Origin: Diogma glabrata
Lineage: Eukaryota > Arthropoda > Insecta > Diptera > Cylindrotomidae
DNA length: 64,000 bases
Direction of reading: 5' to 3'
Assembly (NCBI GenBank): GCA_963693315.1
Contig: OY856188.1
Span: forward strand, 269,695,114 to 269,759,113
Both the position numbers and the translations under genes were made by a program. The notes under the pieces were generated by a model. The model worked only from the letters and a program-made list of their open reading frames with translations. It was not told where the DNA came from and ran no database searches. Shown here one piece after another: positions 34,225 to 45,155 of the stretch; the stretch's first letter is position 1; every line of letters begins with the position of its first letter.

Positions 34225-36972
34225 ATGTTTCTAAACGTTGGGCATTTTAATGCACAAAGTATTGTGGCAAACAAACTTAGCAAGCTTGAGGAGGTACGTA
34301 GTATTTTATATAAAACATATCTTGATGTGGTTGGTGTTTCAGAAACTTGGCTTAAAAGCTACATAACCAACTCCACCGTTTCTATTCCGGGATATAAAAT
34401 TTTTCGTAACGATCGCGCAGGAGTAAGAGGTGGTGGAGTTGCGCTGTATGTTTCGTCTAAATTACGTGCTAAAATTGTGGCCAGATCTGAAGCGTCAACA
34501 ACATTGGAATATCTGTTCATCCAAGTATGTCATGGTACCACTCGCACTTTGGTGGGAGTTGTATATCGTACTGGTGGAAACATTGAGCTTCTTGAAGAGG
34601 TCCTCTGCTCACTACTACCTCAATTCACAAATGTTGTTATAATGGGGGATTTCAACTTAAATCTGCTTAATAAAGACATTAATGATAAGACTACTGACTT
34701 CTTTAATCACTATAATTGTAAAATTATCCACAATAATCAACCTTCACATTATGATGTGGTTCATCAAAGCTTTTCTCTTATTGACTTTATGGTTGTTAGC
34801 GACAGTAGATTAGTTGACTTTTCGAATCAGTTTTGGATACCGGGAATTTCAAAACATGCGCTAATTTATTCTTCAATGAATATCTCGTGTATTAAAACTG
34901 AGGAAGTATTTCAATATCGGGACTACCGCAATATTAACTTTGACCTACTATCTCAGGATACTAACCTCAATGAACTGAATGTAATTTACAATAATAGCAA
35001 TGTAGATGACCAAGTTAGAATTTTTAACCAACATTTGCTAAACCTTTTTAACTTATATGTTCCAATTAAATCAATTAAAGTTCGTCCTGAGGCTATTCTA
35101 TGGCACTCCGATGACGTGGTTCGTGCGAAATCTGAAAGAGATTTAGCATGGCGAGCATTTAATGAGCAAAAAACTCCTGATCGATGGAAGACTTTCTGTA
35201 AGTATCGTAATAAAGTTAATTCACTTGTAAAAAAAGCAAAAAAAGAATTTGGTAAAACTTATTACAAAATTGAGCAACCACCCAAACAACTATGGCGTAA
35301 GATAAAAGATGTTGGAGTTACCGATACTCCCGCTTCTAACTGTGACGGGTTCAATCCAGATGCACTCAATAGTCATTTTTCTTCAGTACAGTCAGGAATC
35401 CAAACCATCTTTGACACTGACATGCCTGAGCATCCAAATTCCTTTTCTTTTAGAAATGTGGATGAAAGTGAGATTTGGCTTGCTCTTTCTCATATTAATT
35501 CTAATGCTGTAGGATTAGACAGTATTCCTATTAAATTCATTAAAATACTTTATCCATTTATATCCACCTATGTTCTTCACATCATTAATACTATTCTCAC
35601 AACTTCATCATTTCCTGTTGATTGGAAGAAAGCAATGGTAATTCCTATACCCAAAAATAGTGAGCCATCATCTTTATTGGATTATAGACCAGTTAGCATC
35701 TTGCCTGCCTTATCCAAAGTATGTGAGATCATCATAAAAGACCAAATAACCCATCACCTTGATCTTAACATTGGTCTCTTTGCAAATCAATCTGGCTTTA
35801 GAAAACACCATAGCACGACGTCGACCATCTTAGATTTAACTGATTTCATTAGGAAAAATATGGATAAGAAATTTGTAACCTTTGTAATATTCTTGGACTT
35901 TAGCAAAGCATTTGATAGTATAAATCATTCCATACTCTTGTCTAAGTTAATAAACCACTTTATGTTTTCTAATACTGCGGCGAAATTAATTTTTTCTTAC
36001 TTAGATAAACGATCACAGTGTGTGAGTGTAGGTGATAATAAGTCAAATTTCCTATATTTATTTAGAGGAGTACCTCAGGGTTCCATCCTTGGGCCTCTTC
36101 TATTCAGCCTCTTCATTAATGATTTGCCTTCTGCTCTCCTGCACTCACTTATCCACTTATTCGCGGATGATGTGCAAATTGCGCATGCAGCACACTTTTC
36201 AGATTTGAATAATGGTGTTACTAAAATAAATGAGGACCTTGCCTGCATCTCAAGATGGGCGCAGTCCAATCATCTTATACTTAATCCTACTAAGAGTCAA
36301 GCAGTTGCTTTTTACCGGCACTCAATCAGTCAAGTTCTGCAACCAATTATGTTAAATGGCTCTGTCATTGAATACGTTCAAAAGGCAAAAAGTCTTGGCT
36401 TTATCCTAGACGATAATCTATCGTGGGACTTACATATAAATCTAATTATTAGCAGAGTATGGAATATATTACGTAAATTATACATGATAAAAGATGTACT
36501 TCCTACTGCACTTAAAGCTAAACTGGTGAAATCTTTAATCATGCCATATTTTCTATATGGATGTGAAGTATTTATGGGTACGAGTGCTGGTACTTTTCGT
36601 CGACTTCAACTATGCTTTAATGCCTGCATCCGTTTTATTCATTCTCTTCGGTCTCGGGACCACATTTCAACCCTATCTTTTCAATTTCTGGGGAGTGAAT
36701 TTGTAACCTTTTTCAAGAGTAGAGTTCTGATCTTTCTGTTTAAAATCATTAAATATAGACTTCCTACGTACATCTTTGATAAACTTCATTATGCCAACTC
36801 ATTAAGAACTAGACATCTTTTGATTCCCAAACATTCCTCCAGCATTATGGAAAAATCATTTATTATCAGAGCTAGTAGACTATGGAATGAATTACCTAAC
36901 CACATAAGAGATGTTGAATCTATTCTCTTATTCAAAAAAAAATGTTTGGAACACCTTAATACCGTGGCTTAA
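34225..36972 (+). CDS. LINE ORF2: endonuclease and reverse transcriptase (915 aa)
   Basis: This open 915-codon frame encodes the enzyme that nicks target DNA and reverse-transcribes the LINE RNA. The EEP endonuclease spans about residues 3-230: NVGHFNAQS, VVGVSETWL (catalytic Glu), DRAGVRGGGVALYV, MGDFNLN (about 140) and SKHALI near the end, where the usual SDH catalytic pair reads SKH. The RT spans about 440-720: VIPIPK, YRPVSILPALSKV, FRKHHSTT, FLDFSKAFDSI (first catalytic Asp, about 555), RGVPQGSILGPLLFSLFIND, and LFADDVQI (catalytic FADD, about 645). The frame is open upstream to 34106, and the first ATG sits immediately before the endonuclease domain. No internal stop. The pattern fits CR1/Jockey-group LINEs. 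Whether it still moves is unknown, as ORF1 is frame-broken. Confidence 0.93.
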   Translation: MFLNVGHFNAQSIVANKLSKLEEVRSILYKTYLDVVGVSETWLKSYITNSTVSIPGYKIFRNDRAGVRGGGVALYVSSKLRAKIVARSEASTTLEYLFIQVCHGTTRTLVGVVYRTGGNIELLEEVLCSLLPQFTNVVIMGDFNLNLLNKDINDKTTDFFNHYNCKIIHNNQPSHYDVVHQSFSLIDFMVVSDSRLVDFSNQFWIPGISKHALIYSSMNISCIKTEEVFQYRDYRNINFDLLSQDTNLNELNVIYNNSNVDDQVRIFNQHLLNLFNLYVPIKSIKVRPEAILWHSDDVVRAKSERDLAWRAFNEQKTPDRWKTFCKYRNKVNSLVKKAKKEFGKTYYKIEQPPKQLWRKIKDVGVTDTPASNCDGFNPDALNSHFSSVQSGIQTIFDTDMPEHPNSFSFRNVDESEIWLALSHINSNAVGLDSIPIKFIKILYPFISTYVLHIINTILTTSSFPVDWKKAMVIPIPKNSEPSSLLDYRPVSILPALSKVCEIIIKDQITHHLDLNIGLFANQSGFRKHHSTTSTILDLTDFIRKNMDKKFVTFVIFLDFSKAFDSINHSILLSKLINHFMFSNTAAKLIFSYLDKRSQCVSVGDNKSNFLYLFRGVPQGSILGPLLFSLFINDLPSALLHSLIHLFADDVQIAHAAHFSDLNNGVTKINEDLACISRWAQSNHLILNPTKSQAVAFYRHSISQVLQPIMLNGSVIEYVQKAKSLGFILDDNLSWDLHINLIISRVWNILRKLYMIKDVLPTALKAKLVKSLIMPYFLYGCEVFMGTSAGTFRRLQLCFNACIRFIHSLRSRDHISTLSFQFLGSEFVTFFKSRVLIFLFKIIKYRLPTYIFDKLHYANSLRTRHLLIPKHSSSIMEKSFIIRASRLWNELPNHIRDVESILLFKKKCLEHLNTVA

Positions 36973-37304
36973 AAATTATATGCCTGTAGCAAAAGTTATA
37001 TAAATAGTGCGAACCTGTTTGCTGTTCAAAGTAATATTTAATATAAAAATAAATAAAAAAAATTAAATAGATACTTGGATTGTGATTGTTATGGCGGGAA
37101 GTCTGGTGGACTGGGATTGAGAATAAATTGATAGAAATAAAAATTAACATAGAAAAATATATTATTGTTAAAGTTGTAAATGATTTTCTCATGCAAAATT
37201 TTGTAAAATATAATTAAATAATCTGTACAATTTGTATAAAAAAGACCTTCTACATGGTCTTCAATTGTAAATTGAGTAAATAAAAATAAATAAAAATAAA
37301 TAGA

Positions 37305-40300
37305 ATTCACCCATCCAGATGAAAAGAAGTTCCCTAATTTTTTTTATTAAATGAAATTTTAGTAAACTTTAGAAAACTTTATGGTACAGTTCCTTGGCAA
37401 TGTAGTAAGTTTAATGAAAATATCAGGTTAAATTGGTTTCATCGAAAAAACATTGAGGAAAATTCACTTCACCGCTTTTGTTTGACTATATCAGTTAAAA
37501 ATTAATTTCATCTCATTACACTTTGATATTGGTCCTCAAATTTTTCATAATAATTTAAATTGATATAATTTTACATTCCTCAATATATTCTCTATTCATT
37601 TTTTATAATATTTTTGAATTTTATATTTTATTTCAAATAAAACATGATTTAAAGTTTGAACAAATATATTTATATTAAAGTTAATAAACTTACCCCTTAA
37701 AATCAGCCATTTTATTTTTCTTCTTTACATTCATTATTCTATCATCGAATAATAATAGAAATACAAATATTGGTATTGGTATTCAGGAAATAATTAATGG
37801 TACTGTATTTCTTTAATTATTTATTAGCACTTATTTATTATTTTAAATTTCATGAGATTCTTAGAAAAACTTTTTTTTTTATTAGATCAAGGCTAGAAAT
37901 TTAACAAAAATATCTCTTAATTTTTTTTCACTAACGTAATCATCTCCGGTAAACGACCAACATCTAATATAATTATTTTTGTTCTAAATTTAAGTTTGAA
38001 TGTCACGATCACATTACAAAACAATTAAATTAAAAATAAAATAAACGATCACAACAACAACAATTCACTGATTCTTTCTACAGTAGGTAATATCAAAACA
38101 CACATTTTTTATAACTTAAATTTTTTTTAACCTTAAATTCGAAATTTTTTGTTTTTTTTTTTTGTTTAATATTAAATAATTTTTCTATCTAAACTAATTT
38201 TTTTAATTTTTTAGTTAATTAATTAATTTTTTTATCGGTTATATTTTTATTATTTTTTAATTACTTAGGAAAAAATAATAAAAATTTAGATAATGTGAAA
38301 AACTAAAGAATGATAACAAAGTGAAAAATTTTCATTCTTTCATTTGATTTTTCATATATGACAATTTTTTTTTTCATTTTCACAGGGCGTTACCACAATA
38401 AAATCGTTATTATTAATTTTAAAAAAATTAGAACAAATAATTTTTAATCTAAAATATTTTTGTTTTTATTGGATATTTATCAGTTAAGAATATTTTAATT
38501 TTTATAAAATCAAAATAATAGAAAAAAACTATAACTATTTTAACAAGATAATTGTTTTCTTTTTAATATTTTAACAAACCTCATTATCAATAAATTTAAA
38601 AAAAAATATTTTTAACAATTTTATTATAATAATTTAAAAAAAAAATTAACCGATTAAAAATCTATCTAAACTATATAATTCGCTAATTTATGATATCAAA
38701 AAATCAGAATATATAAAATAAATAGTAGGGTGCGCCAAATATAATATTATCACGACATGCGCTTAATTTTATTACGTCATTATACAACAATTCCTAATCT
38801 TTTTTTCATCTTTATCAAATTAATATAGTTTCCTGATATTTATTTTATGAATTTCAAATATTCCTTAACTTCATAATTTATGTTAATCAAAACAGAAAAA
38901 GAAAATCTACTACAAAATAAAAAAAAAAAGTTTTAAATAATTTTTATCAAAAAAACATTGAAAATTAGATTTAAATATGAAAATGAGAAAAATGAGATCG
39001 GGAAAAATCAAATTTGTATTTTATCTGAAAATATATTTTTTAATCCTAAGCATTTTGAATATTTATAGTTAAAACTTTGGATTCAATTTTTTTTTATGAA
39101 CTTATTTTTTCACTTTTTTTTATTGATAACTTTTTTTTGTTTTATATTTTAAAAAAAAAAAATTTGATTTTTACTTGATTTTTTTTTTAACTAAACATCA
39201 AGGTTTTTTGCATACCCCAAAATGCATTTTCTTTTAAAATCACCATAAAAGAAAAACTTTTTTCACAAGTTAATAAAAATTTATAACAATTTTCTCATAA
39301 AAAATATTAAATTTAATAAAAAAAATAAATTTTAGTTTTATTTTACAACAAAACCAAAAAAATCACAACAAAAAAACCTACGTGTTTTATCGTTGCGAGT
39401 ACAATATCGAAAATAAAATTTAAAATTTTATTTTTTTATCTCTTCAACTCGCGATGAAAGCAAAGTTGTAGATTTTCTTGTCTTTTGAAGAAGAAAAAAA
39501 CTTTTTTTTTCGGTCGGTTTTATTAGGGAGCGGCTCTTCGATGGGTTCAAAATCTAATTTTTGCATTGAAATTTATTTATTTGATTCAAAAAAAAAATAA
39601 AACAGTTCATGCGCATGTTCATTGATTAGCTCGGGAAAATGAAGAAATGAATTGCGCAATTTTACAAATAATAATAATAATAATAAATAGATTTATTGTA
39701 AACATCTTTTTGTGTTGAGAAAAACAACAAATGTAACTTTTGTGTTCAGTGGTTTAATTTTTTTGTCTCGTTTTCTTCTGTATGATGTTGTGTTATCGAT
39801 TCTAAACGTTAGCAACTTCATAATAATAAACAATAAACTGCTTTATCATAAAATTCAGACAAAATTCATATAGATATTAAATCCAATAAAAGAATTTACG
39901 AAACCGTTAACAAAAGCAACTGACCCTCAACAAACAATCATTCAAGTTAATAAAAAACTATCACAACAATTTAACTACACTTCTGTCTTTTTTATGATAC
40001 ATAAAGATGTAAAGATTTTTAAACAAAACAACAACAACTTACTTAACTTTAAATAAATCAAATTTAAGTTAAACTAAACGATAGGAGCGGAAGGATTAAT
40101 ACATAATATAATTCAATATTCCATTCATATTTATTTTGTATAATTTCGATGAAACAAATGGCAAACTTAACGAAGAGTTGAAACGGTTAAAAAATAAAAA
40201 AAATGGTTATCAACGCGTGCTTCATTTAACAGTGTAATGGAAAATGGATGAATAAAGTTATGGTGGTAGCATTGTTACCCTGCATTCCAAAAATTTGGTT

Positions 40301-40377
40301 TGAATTAAAATCATAAAAAAATTAAAAATTAATTAATTAATTATAAATTAGATTATTTTTCAAATTACTTTTTTTTT
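37305..40377. other. 3 kb of homopolymer-rich DNA without recognisable genes
   Basis: Long A and T runs, no long reading frame and no transposon similarity. Its base character matches 57.4-62.2 kb, which may be host untranslated or intronic sequence. A less AT-rich patch at 39360-39560 (GTTGCGAGTACAATATCG, GGGAGCGGCTCTTCGATGG) could be an untranslated exon or promoter, but nothing proves it. Confidence 0.4.
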
Positions 40378-40447
40378 GCTCAGTCGGGCATCGAACCCGG
40401 CATCCTTGGGCTACAAGGTAGCTATATCAACTGAGTTGAACTGTGAC
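40378..40447 (-). repeat. tRNA-like sequence (SINE-like)
   Basis: On the minus strand CAACTCAGTTGATATAGCT resembles a tRNA D arm/A box, CCTT-GTAGCCC-AAGG an anticodon arm with T at position 33, and GGGTTCGATGCCC a T arm with B box. The acceptor stem does not pair, so a tRNA-derived SINE or relic is more likely than a functional tRNA. Confidence 0.5.
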
Positions 40448-40479
40448 AACGTAAATCAAATCAACAAAATGAAAAAAAA

Positions 40480-41328
40480 TCAGGCAAGTGCGAATATAAT
40501 TCGCTTACTGTGGGTTCCGTGTATATAATATTTAAGAAAAAAACAGTTTTTGTTCGTATAGTTTCACGTTTATTTGAAATTATAACCAGTAAAAAAAATA
40601 TTAGTATCGATTTAGCAAAATCCCTACATCCATGCATTTTTTAAATTTTTTCTTTTGTAATGTTCGTAGATGAGGGGGGGGGGGGACCAAAAAATTTTAC
40701 ATTTTTGAAAATAAGACGAAAACTGTGCTTTGAACAATTACAAAAAAAATTCTTTTGCACTTCAAAAAATAATCGCCTTTCATATGACACCCCCATCCCA
40801 TGATCAAAAATAATTTTTTTTCAGAATTTCTACTTTAAACCCCCTCTAATGAACATTTGAAATTATAACAACCAAAAAAAGCTTCGGTTTGATTTAGCAA
40901 AATCTCTACACCCATGAATTTTTTTAAATTTTTTCTTTTTTAATGTTCGAAGTTAAGGGGGCGGACAGAAAAAACCCACTCGTTTTTGATAATAACTCAA
41001 AAACTAAGCAGTCGAAAATTCAAATAAAAAATTTTTCTGAAATACTTCCATTTTTTCGATTTTTTTAGACCAAACTCGATTCCTTAAAAAAAACTTCTGT
41101 TTTACTATCTCCTTATCTATGTCCATAAAATATAGATAAAAACATATATTTGAAATTTTTTGTTATCATCAGGTGTCGGACAATGCATTTGATAACTGTA
41201 GAAAATTTCAAGTTGATAGCACTTATAGTTTGTGAGTAAATTGATTATGTAGAAATTCGGACGGACACCGAAGTCTCGCCAATAGGGTACCGTTTTTACT
41301 TTTTCAAAATACGGAACCCTAAAAATAT
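40480..41328 (+). repeat. GGGTTCCGT/ACGGAACCC-ended repeat, copy A
   Basis: It starts with CAGGCAAGTGCGAATATAATT, CGCTTAC...GGGTTCCGT, and ends GGGTACCGTTTTTAC..ACGGAACCCTAAAAA. The same start and end bracket 43180-45155. The interior has two diverged units with a poly-G run and CATATGACACC block. Similar termini are widespread in insect genomes, but I cannot assign the class with certainty. No protein is encoded. Confidence 0.65.
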
Positions 41329-41639
41329 CTGTAATGAAAAGCTAAAGACGATAAAGACAAATAGATATATAAAACACAAATATTGTTCCTCATATGTAAA
41401 ACTTTTTTATTTTTGATCCTTTCAGTAGCAATAAGCAAACATCCTTTTGATCCTTTCAGTAGCAATTGGTCGCTACATCAGAATTTTTGTAATAAACGAA
41501 GTCGTTTTAAGTAAATATTTTTAAGCAGGTGAAAAGGAAATTTTAACCTTTACTATGATTTTGTGACGCTATAGGCGAAATTTCGTAATAAACGAGGGCG
41601 CATACGTGAATTTCACTGTAGTTATTAGAACAAAACAAT

Positions 41640-42270
41640 CGCCTCCACTATATGCATTTATTATTATTAAGAAATAATTTTTAGAAGATACAAGGCATCT
41701 CCACTGTTATCATTAAGAAATAATTACTAGAAGAAACCAAACCGCCTCCACTTAAATCATTTATAAAAGAAACCAGACATCTCCACTATTATCATTTAGA
41801 AATAGTTATTAGAAGAAACCAGTCGCCTCCACTATATTAATTTATTATTCAAGAGATAATTTATTGAAGATACCAGGCATCTCCACCATAATATCATTAA
41901 GAAATAATTATTAGAAGACACTAGTCGCCCCCACTATATTCCTTTAATATTATTAAGAAATAATTTTTAGAAGATACCAGGCATCTCCACTGTTATCATT
42001 ACGAAATAATTACTAGAAGAAACCAACCGCCTCCACTTAAATCATTTATAAAAGAAACCAGGCATCTCCACTATTATCATTTAGAAATAGTTATTAGAAG
42101 AAACCAGTCGCCTCCACTATATTAATTTATTATTCAAGAGATAATTTATTGAAGATACCAGGCATCTCCACCATAATATCATTAAGAAATAATTATTAGA
42201 AGACACTAGTCGCCCCCACTATATTCCTTTAATATTATTAAGAAATAATTTTTAGAAGATACCAAGCACC
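41640..42270. repeat. Satellite with 286-bp higher-order unit
   Basis: Monomers of about 50-60 bp (AAGAAATAATT, AGAAGA.ACCAG, CATCTCCACT or CGCCTCCACT, ATTATCATT) are organised in a higher-order unit: the same ordered set recurs at 41671, 41957 and 42242, periods 286 and 285 bp, with very few differences between the two full units. The third copy is cut within its first monomer by the hAT terminus at 42273. Confidence 0.85.
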
Positions 42271-42272
42271 TA

Positions 42273-42600
42273 CAGGGATATTTACTAAACATCGATGTAT
42301 GGAATTTACTCGATGTTTACAAACGATACATCGGATAGACTCGATGTTTTTCAAAGAATTTTTTACAAAAACATCGAATCAATGAAAAAACTAAATCTGT
42401 CATCTGTGAAGAGCTTTATGGTTTTTTTTTAATTTTTTCTCATTTTCTTTTTACAAATTGTACGAAAGCTACAAATTAGTTGACTGTGGCTGAAAAGGTA
42501 GCATCTATGATTAAAGCCGCCAATCTAGCTTTTGGTAATAAACATTTACTGTGTTTTGCGCATACTCTAAATTTAGTTGCGCAAAAGGACTACGAAAACT
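42273..42600 (+). pseudogene. hAT transposon fragment: 5' end and transposase piece
   Basis: It starts with the hAT-style terminus CAGGGATATTTACTAAAC. At about 42495-42595 the plus strand encodes KVASMIKAANLAFGNK, then LLCFAHTLNLVAQK, a conserved segment of hAT transposases (ZBED-like) in which the CxxH-type CFAHTLNL block belongs to the catalytic region. The remaining transposase and the 3' terminus are missing; an unrelated repeat follows at 42614. The terminus is shared with 9690-9845. Confidence 0.75.
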
Positions 42601-42613
42601 AACCAACCTTTCT

Positions 42614-42924
42614 GCATAGAATCTTGATGAAACTTTGACAAATGATACAAGTTCACTTGAAAATGGTAGATCTGGATTAATTTCAAATCTGGACAAAATG
42701 GCGGGGGTCTCCCGAGCACCTCTAAGTTTAAATCTTGAATAACTTCTAATCCCTTATGATCTAATGGAAACTTGGTATACAAAGTTTTAGTACTATTTCC
42801 AATATTTCTGCATACCAACTTCCGGTTTGTCACTTCCGATTAAAATGTTTTTTTCAGGTGTTTATCCCTACTGTAGCCTACAATTACCGATCGATTGTCA
42901 TGAAACGTTGATAAAAGGTGTAGT
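42614..42924. repeat. Dispersed repeat, copy 2 (partner at 5937-6245)
   Basis: This is the partner of 5937-6245 in the same orientation. The match ends at TGAAACGTTGATAAAAG, where LTR-type sequence starts. Confidence 0.75.
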
Positions 42925-43145
42925 ATGAGGTCTGGTGGACCGTGAAGGTCTACCAGTTGGTCGTGCACACAATACCCACATTCACCCGCTGCTAGCTCGA
43001 GCTAGCGTGAATCCTCTCGATCAACCTCACTCACATGAAAATTTCAAATAAAATCAAACATTGCGTGCCTCAAACACCACCCAGGATCTCCAGAAGGGAG
43101 AACTGCCATGCCAAAACTCTCTCTATCCCAACTACGTTAATAAAT
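42925..43145 (-). repeat. LTR end fragment of the gypsy-type element
   Basis: It matches 16105-16330: GGACCGTGAAGGTCTACC, GCTGCTAGCTC, CACCACCCAGG.TCTCCAGAAGG, then CAACTCTC or close form. It is truncated on its right by copy B of the GGGTTCCGT repeat. Confidence 0.7.
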
Positions 43146-43179
43146 CATTCTTAATTTAACAAAATAAATTAAAAAAAAA

Positions 43180-45155
43180 GTCAGACAAGTGCGAATAAAA
43201 TTCGCTCGTCAAGGGTTCCGTCAAAGAACACAATATCAAAAATAATTGACAAAAAGTTGTGTTGTAATGTCCTTATATTTTCAGACCCTAGACACATAAC
43301 AAAATAAATGTTAAATTGTAAATGTCAATAGTAAATTACAATCAAATCTACATTGATCATAAATGGCAAAAAAAATGTTAATTCAGGTTAAATCTTATCC
43401 ATAGATGTTTTTGATAACTTAAAAAAGATTCAATTACACCAGCTTGTAAATGGATTAAATTTGATTATTTTTTCGGTCAATCGAGTGTTGAAATTAAGGG
43501 GGTGAAAGGCTACATACTAAAAATATTTTTTTTTTCAATAACACAAAAACTGTGCATTGCAAAATTCTAAAAAAAATTGTAATATTTCTTAAATTAAGTG
43601 CTCTTTCATATGACACCACACTCATTTTGGTCAAAAATGGTTTTTCCCTCCCCACACCCATCCCATAAACACACAAATATAATTATTTGAGTCTTCGATA
43701 TGATTTTCATTCAAAATTTACCAATATTCCTGTCTCTGTGAATATTTTCAAATTTTTCAGTCAGTCATCGTCGAAAGGTAGGCGGCGGCACGATCTGAAT
43801 TTTGCCCTTTCTTATCCATAACTCAAAAACTGTGCTGTAGTTTTCATACAAAACTTACCAAATTTCCTAACTCTGTGAAATTTTCCAAATTTTTCTGTCA
43901 TTTAGTGTCGAAACGTATGGAGGGGAGAGGACGGTCTGAATTTTGCACTTTTTCGACAATAACTCAAAAACTGGGCACCGCAAAATTCTAAAAAAAATTG
44001 CAACGAATTCTAAATTAGATGTTCTTTCAAATGACACCCCACTCGCTTGGGTCAAAAAAAATTTTGTTTACCCCCTCTACGCCGGTCCTCTAAACACACA
44101 GAAATATAATTATTGGAGACCTCGCTATAGTTTTCGTACAAAATTTAGCAAAATTTCTAACTCTGTGAATTTTTACAAATTTTTCTGTCAATCAGTGTCG
44201 AAACGTATAGGGGGGGGGGGGGGAACGGTCTGAAAGTTGCACTTTTTCGACAATAACTCATAAGCTGGCCACCGCAAAATTTAAAAAAAAATTGCAACGA
44301 ATTTTAAATTAGGTGCTCTATCAAATGACACTCCACTCGCTTGGGTCAAAAAAAGTTTTTTTTTTACCCCCTCTACTCCGGTCCTCTAAGCACACAGAAA
44401 TATAATTATTGGAGACTTCGCTATAGTTTTCGTACAAAATTTAGCAAATTTTCTAGCTCTGTGAATTTTTACAAATTTTTCTGTCAATCAGTGTCGAAAC
44501 GTAGGGGGGGGGGACGGTCTAAATTCGCACTTTTTTTACTATAACTCAAAAACTGGGCATCGTAAAATTCTAAAAAAAATTGCTTTGTTTTTTAAATTAA
44601 GTGCTCTTTTAAAATGACACCACACTTGACCACATTTTAAATAGTGTTTTTACCCCTCCTCATTTCCACCCCCTTAATAAATCTAAGTATGGAAATATGA
44701 CACTTTTTTATATTGTTTATTAAAAACGTACTAATTTTTTTATCATTCCAAGTACATTTGAAAATTTTCGATCCGATAGGTTCGGAGCTAATCGAGGTAA
44801 GAAAACGCTAAAAAACGTCATTATTCAAAATTATACAAAAACGGTGAGGTGTAAAATTCCAAAATAAATTTTTATGGAATACTGAAATAAAGCCCTTTCA
44901 TATGATGCCCTACTTGAATCTATAAAAAAATGTATTTTCTCAAAGGTCTCACATCGCAGCCCTGTAAACCAAACGAAAACCACTTTTGTTTTATTTGTAT
45001 CCGTCATTTTATGTGGACAGATTAGTTTCATACGCACCTCAAATTTCAAGTCCATAGCATTTATAGTTTACGAGATAATCGATATAATGTGAAAAACACG
45101 TTTTACTCTCACCAATAGTGTTCCGTATAAAAAACGGTACCCTAAAAAACAATAC
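43180..45155 (+). repeat. GGGTTCCGT/ACGGAACCC-ended repeat, copy B
   Basis: It starts CAGACAAGTGCGAATAAAAT, TCGCTC..GGGTTCCGT, and ends GTTCCGTATAAAAAACGG, TACCCTAAAAA. The interior contains direct repeats of about 290 bp: the AAAATTCTAAAAAAAATTG block recurs at 43980, 44274 and 44562, preceded each time by a CTCAAAAACTGGGCA-like block and a poly-G run (up to 14 G at 44209-44223). An earlier, diverged unit lies at 43540-43700. No protein is encoded. Confidence 0.7.

Larger units (their letters stand above)
32784..37304 (+). mobile_element. CR1/Jockey-group LINE, nearly intact
   Basis: Two-ORF non-LTR retrotransposon with ORF1 at 32886-33897, ORF2 at 34225-36972 and a 3'UTR ending in a short AAATAA-type tandem tail (37276-37304). 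The 5' limit is not defined: the sequence from about 32380 could be 5'UTR. No convincing target duplication was found. The very long open ORF2 shows it is the youngest coding element in the window. Confidence 0.85.

Noticed and set aside
40378..40447. Functional tRNA gene
   Set aside because: The acceptor stem does not pair and the T stem has a mismatch; a SINE or relic fits better. The same reasoning applies to 18046-18112 and 5345-5412.
41640..42270. CRISPR-like array
   Set aside because: Units are contiguous satellite monomers without unique spacers, and the genome is eukaryotic.
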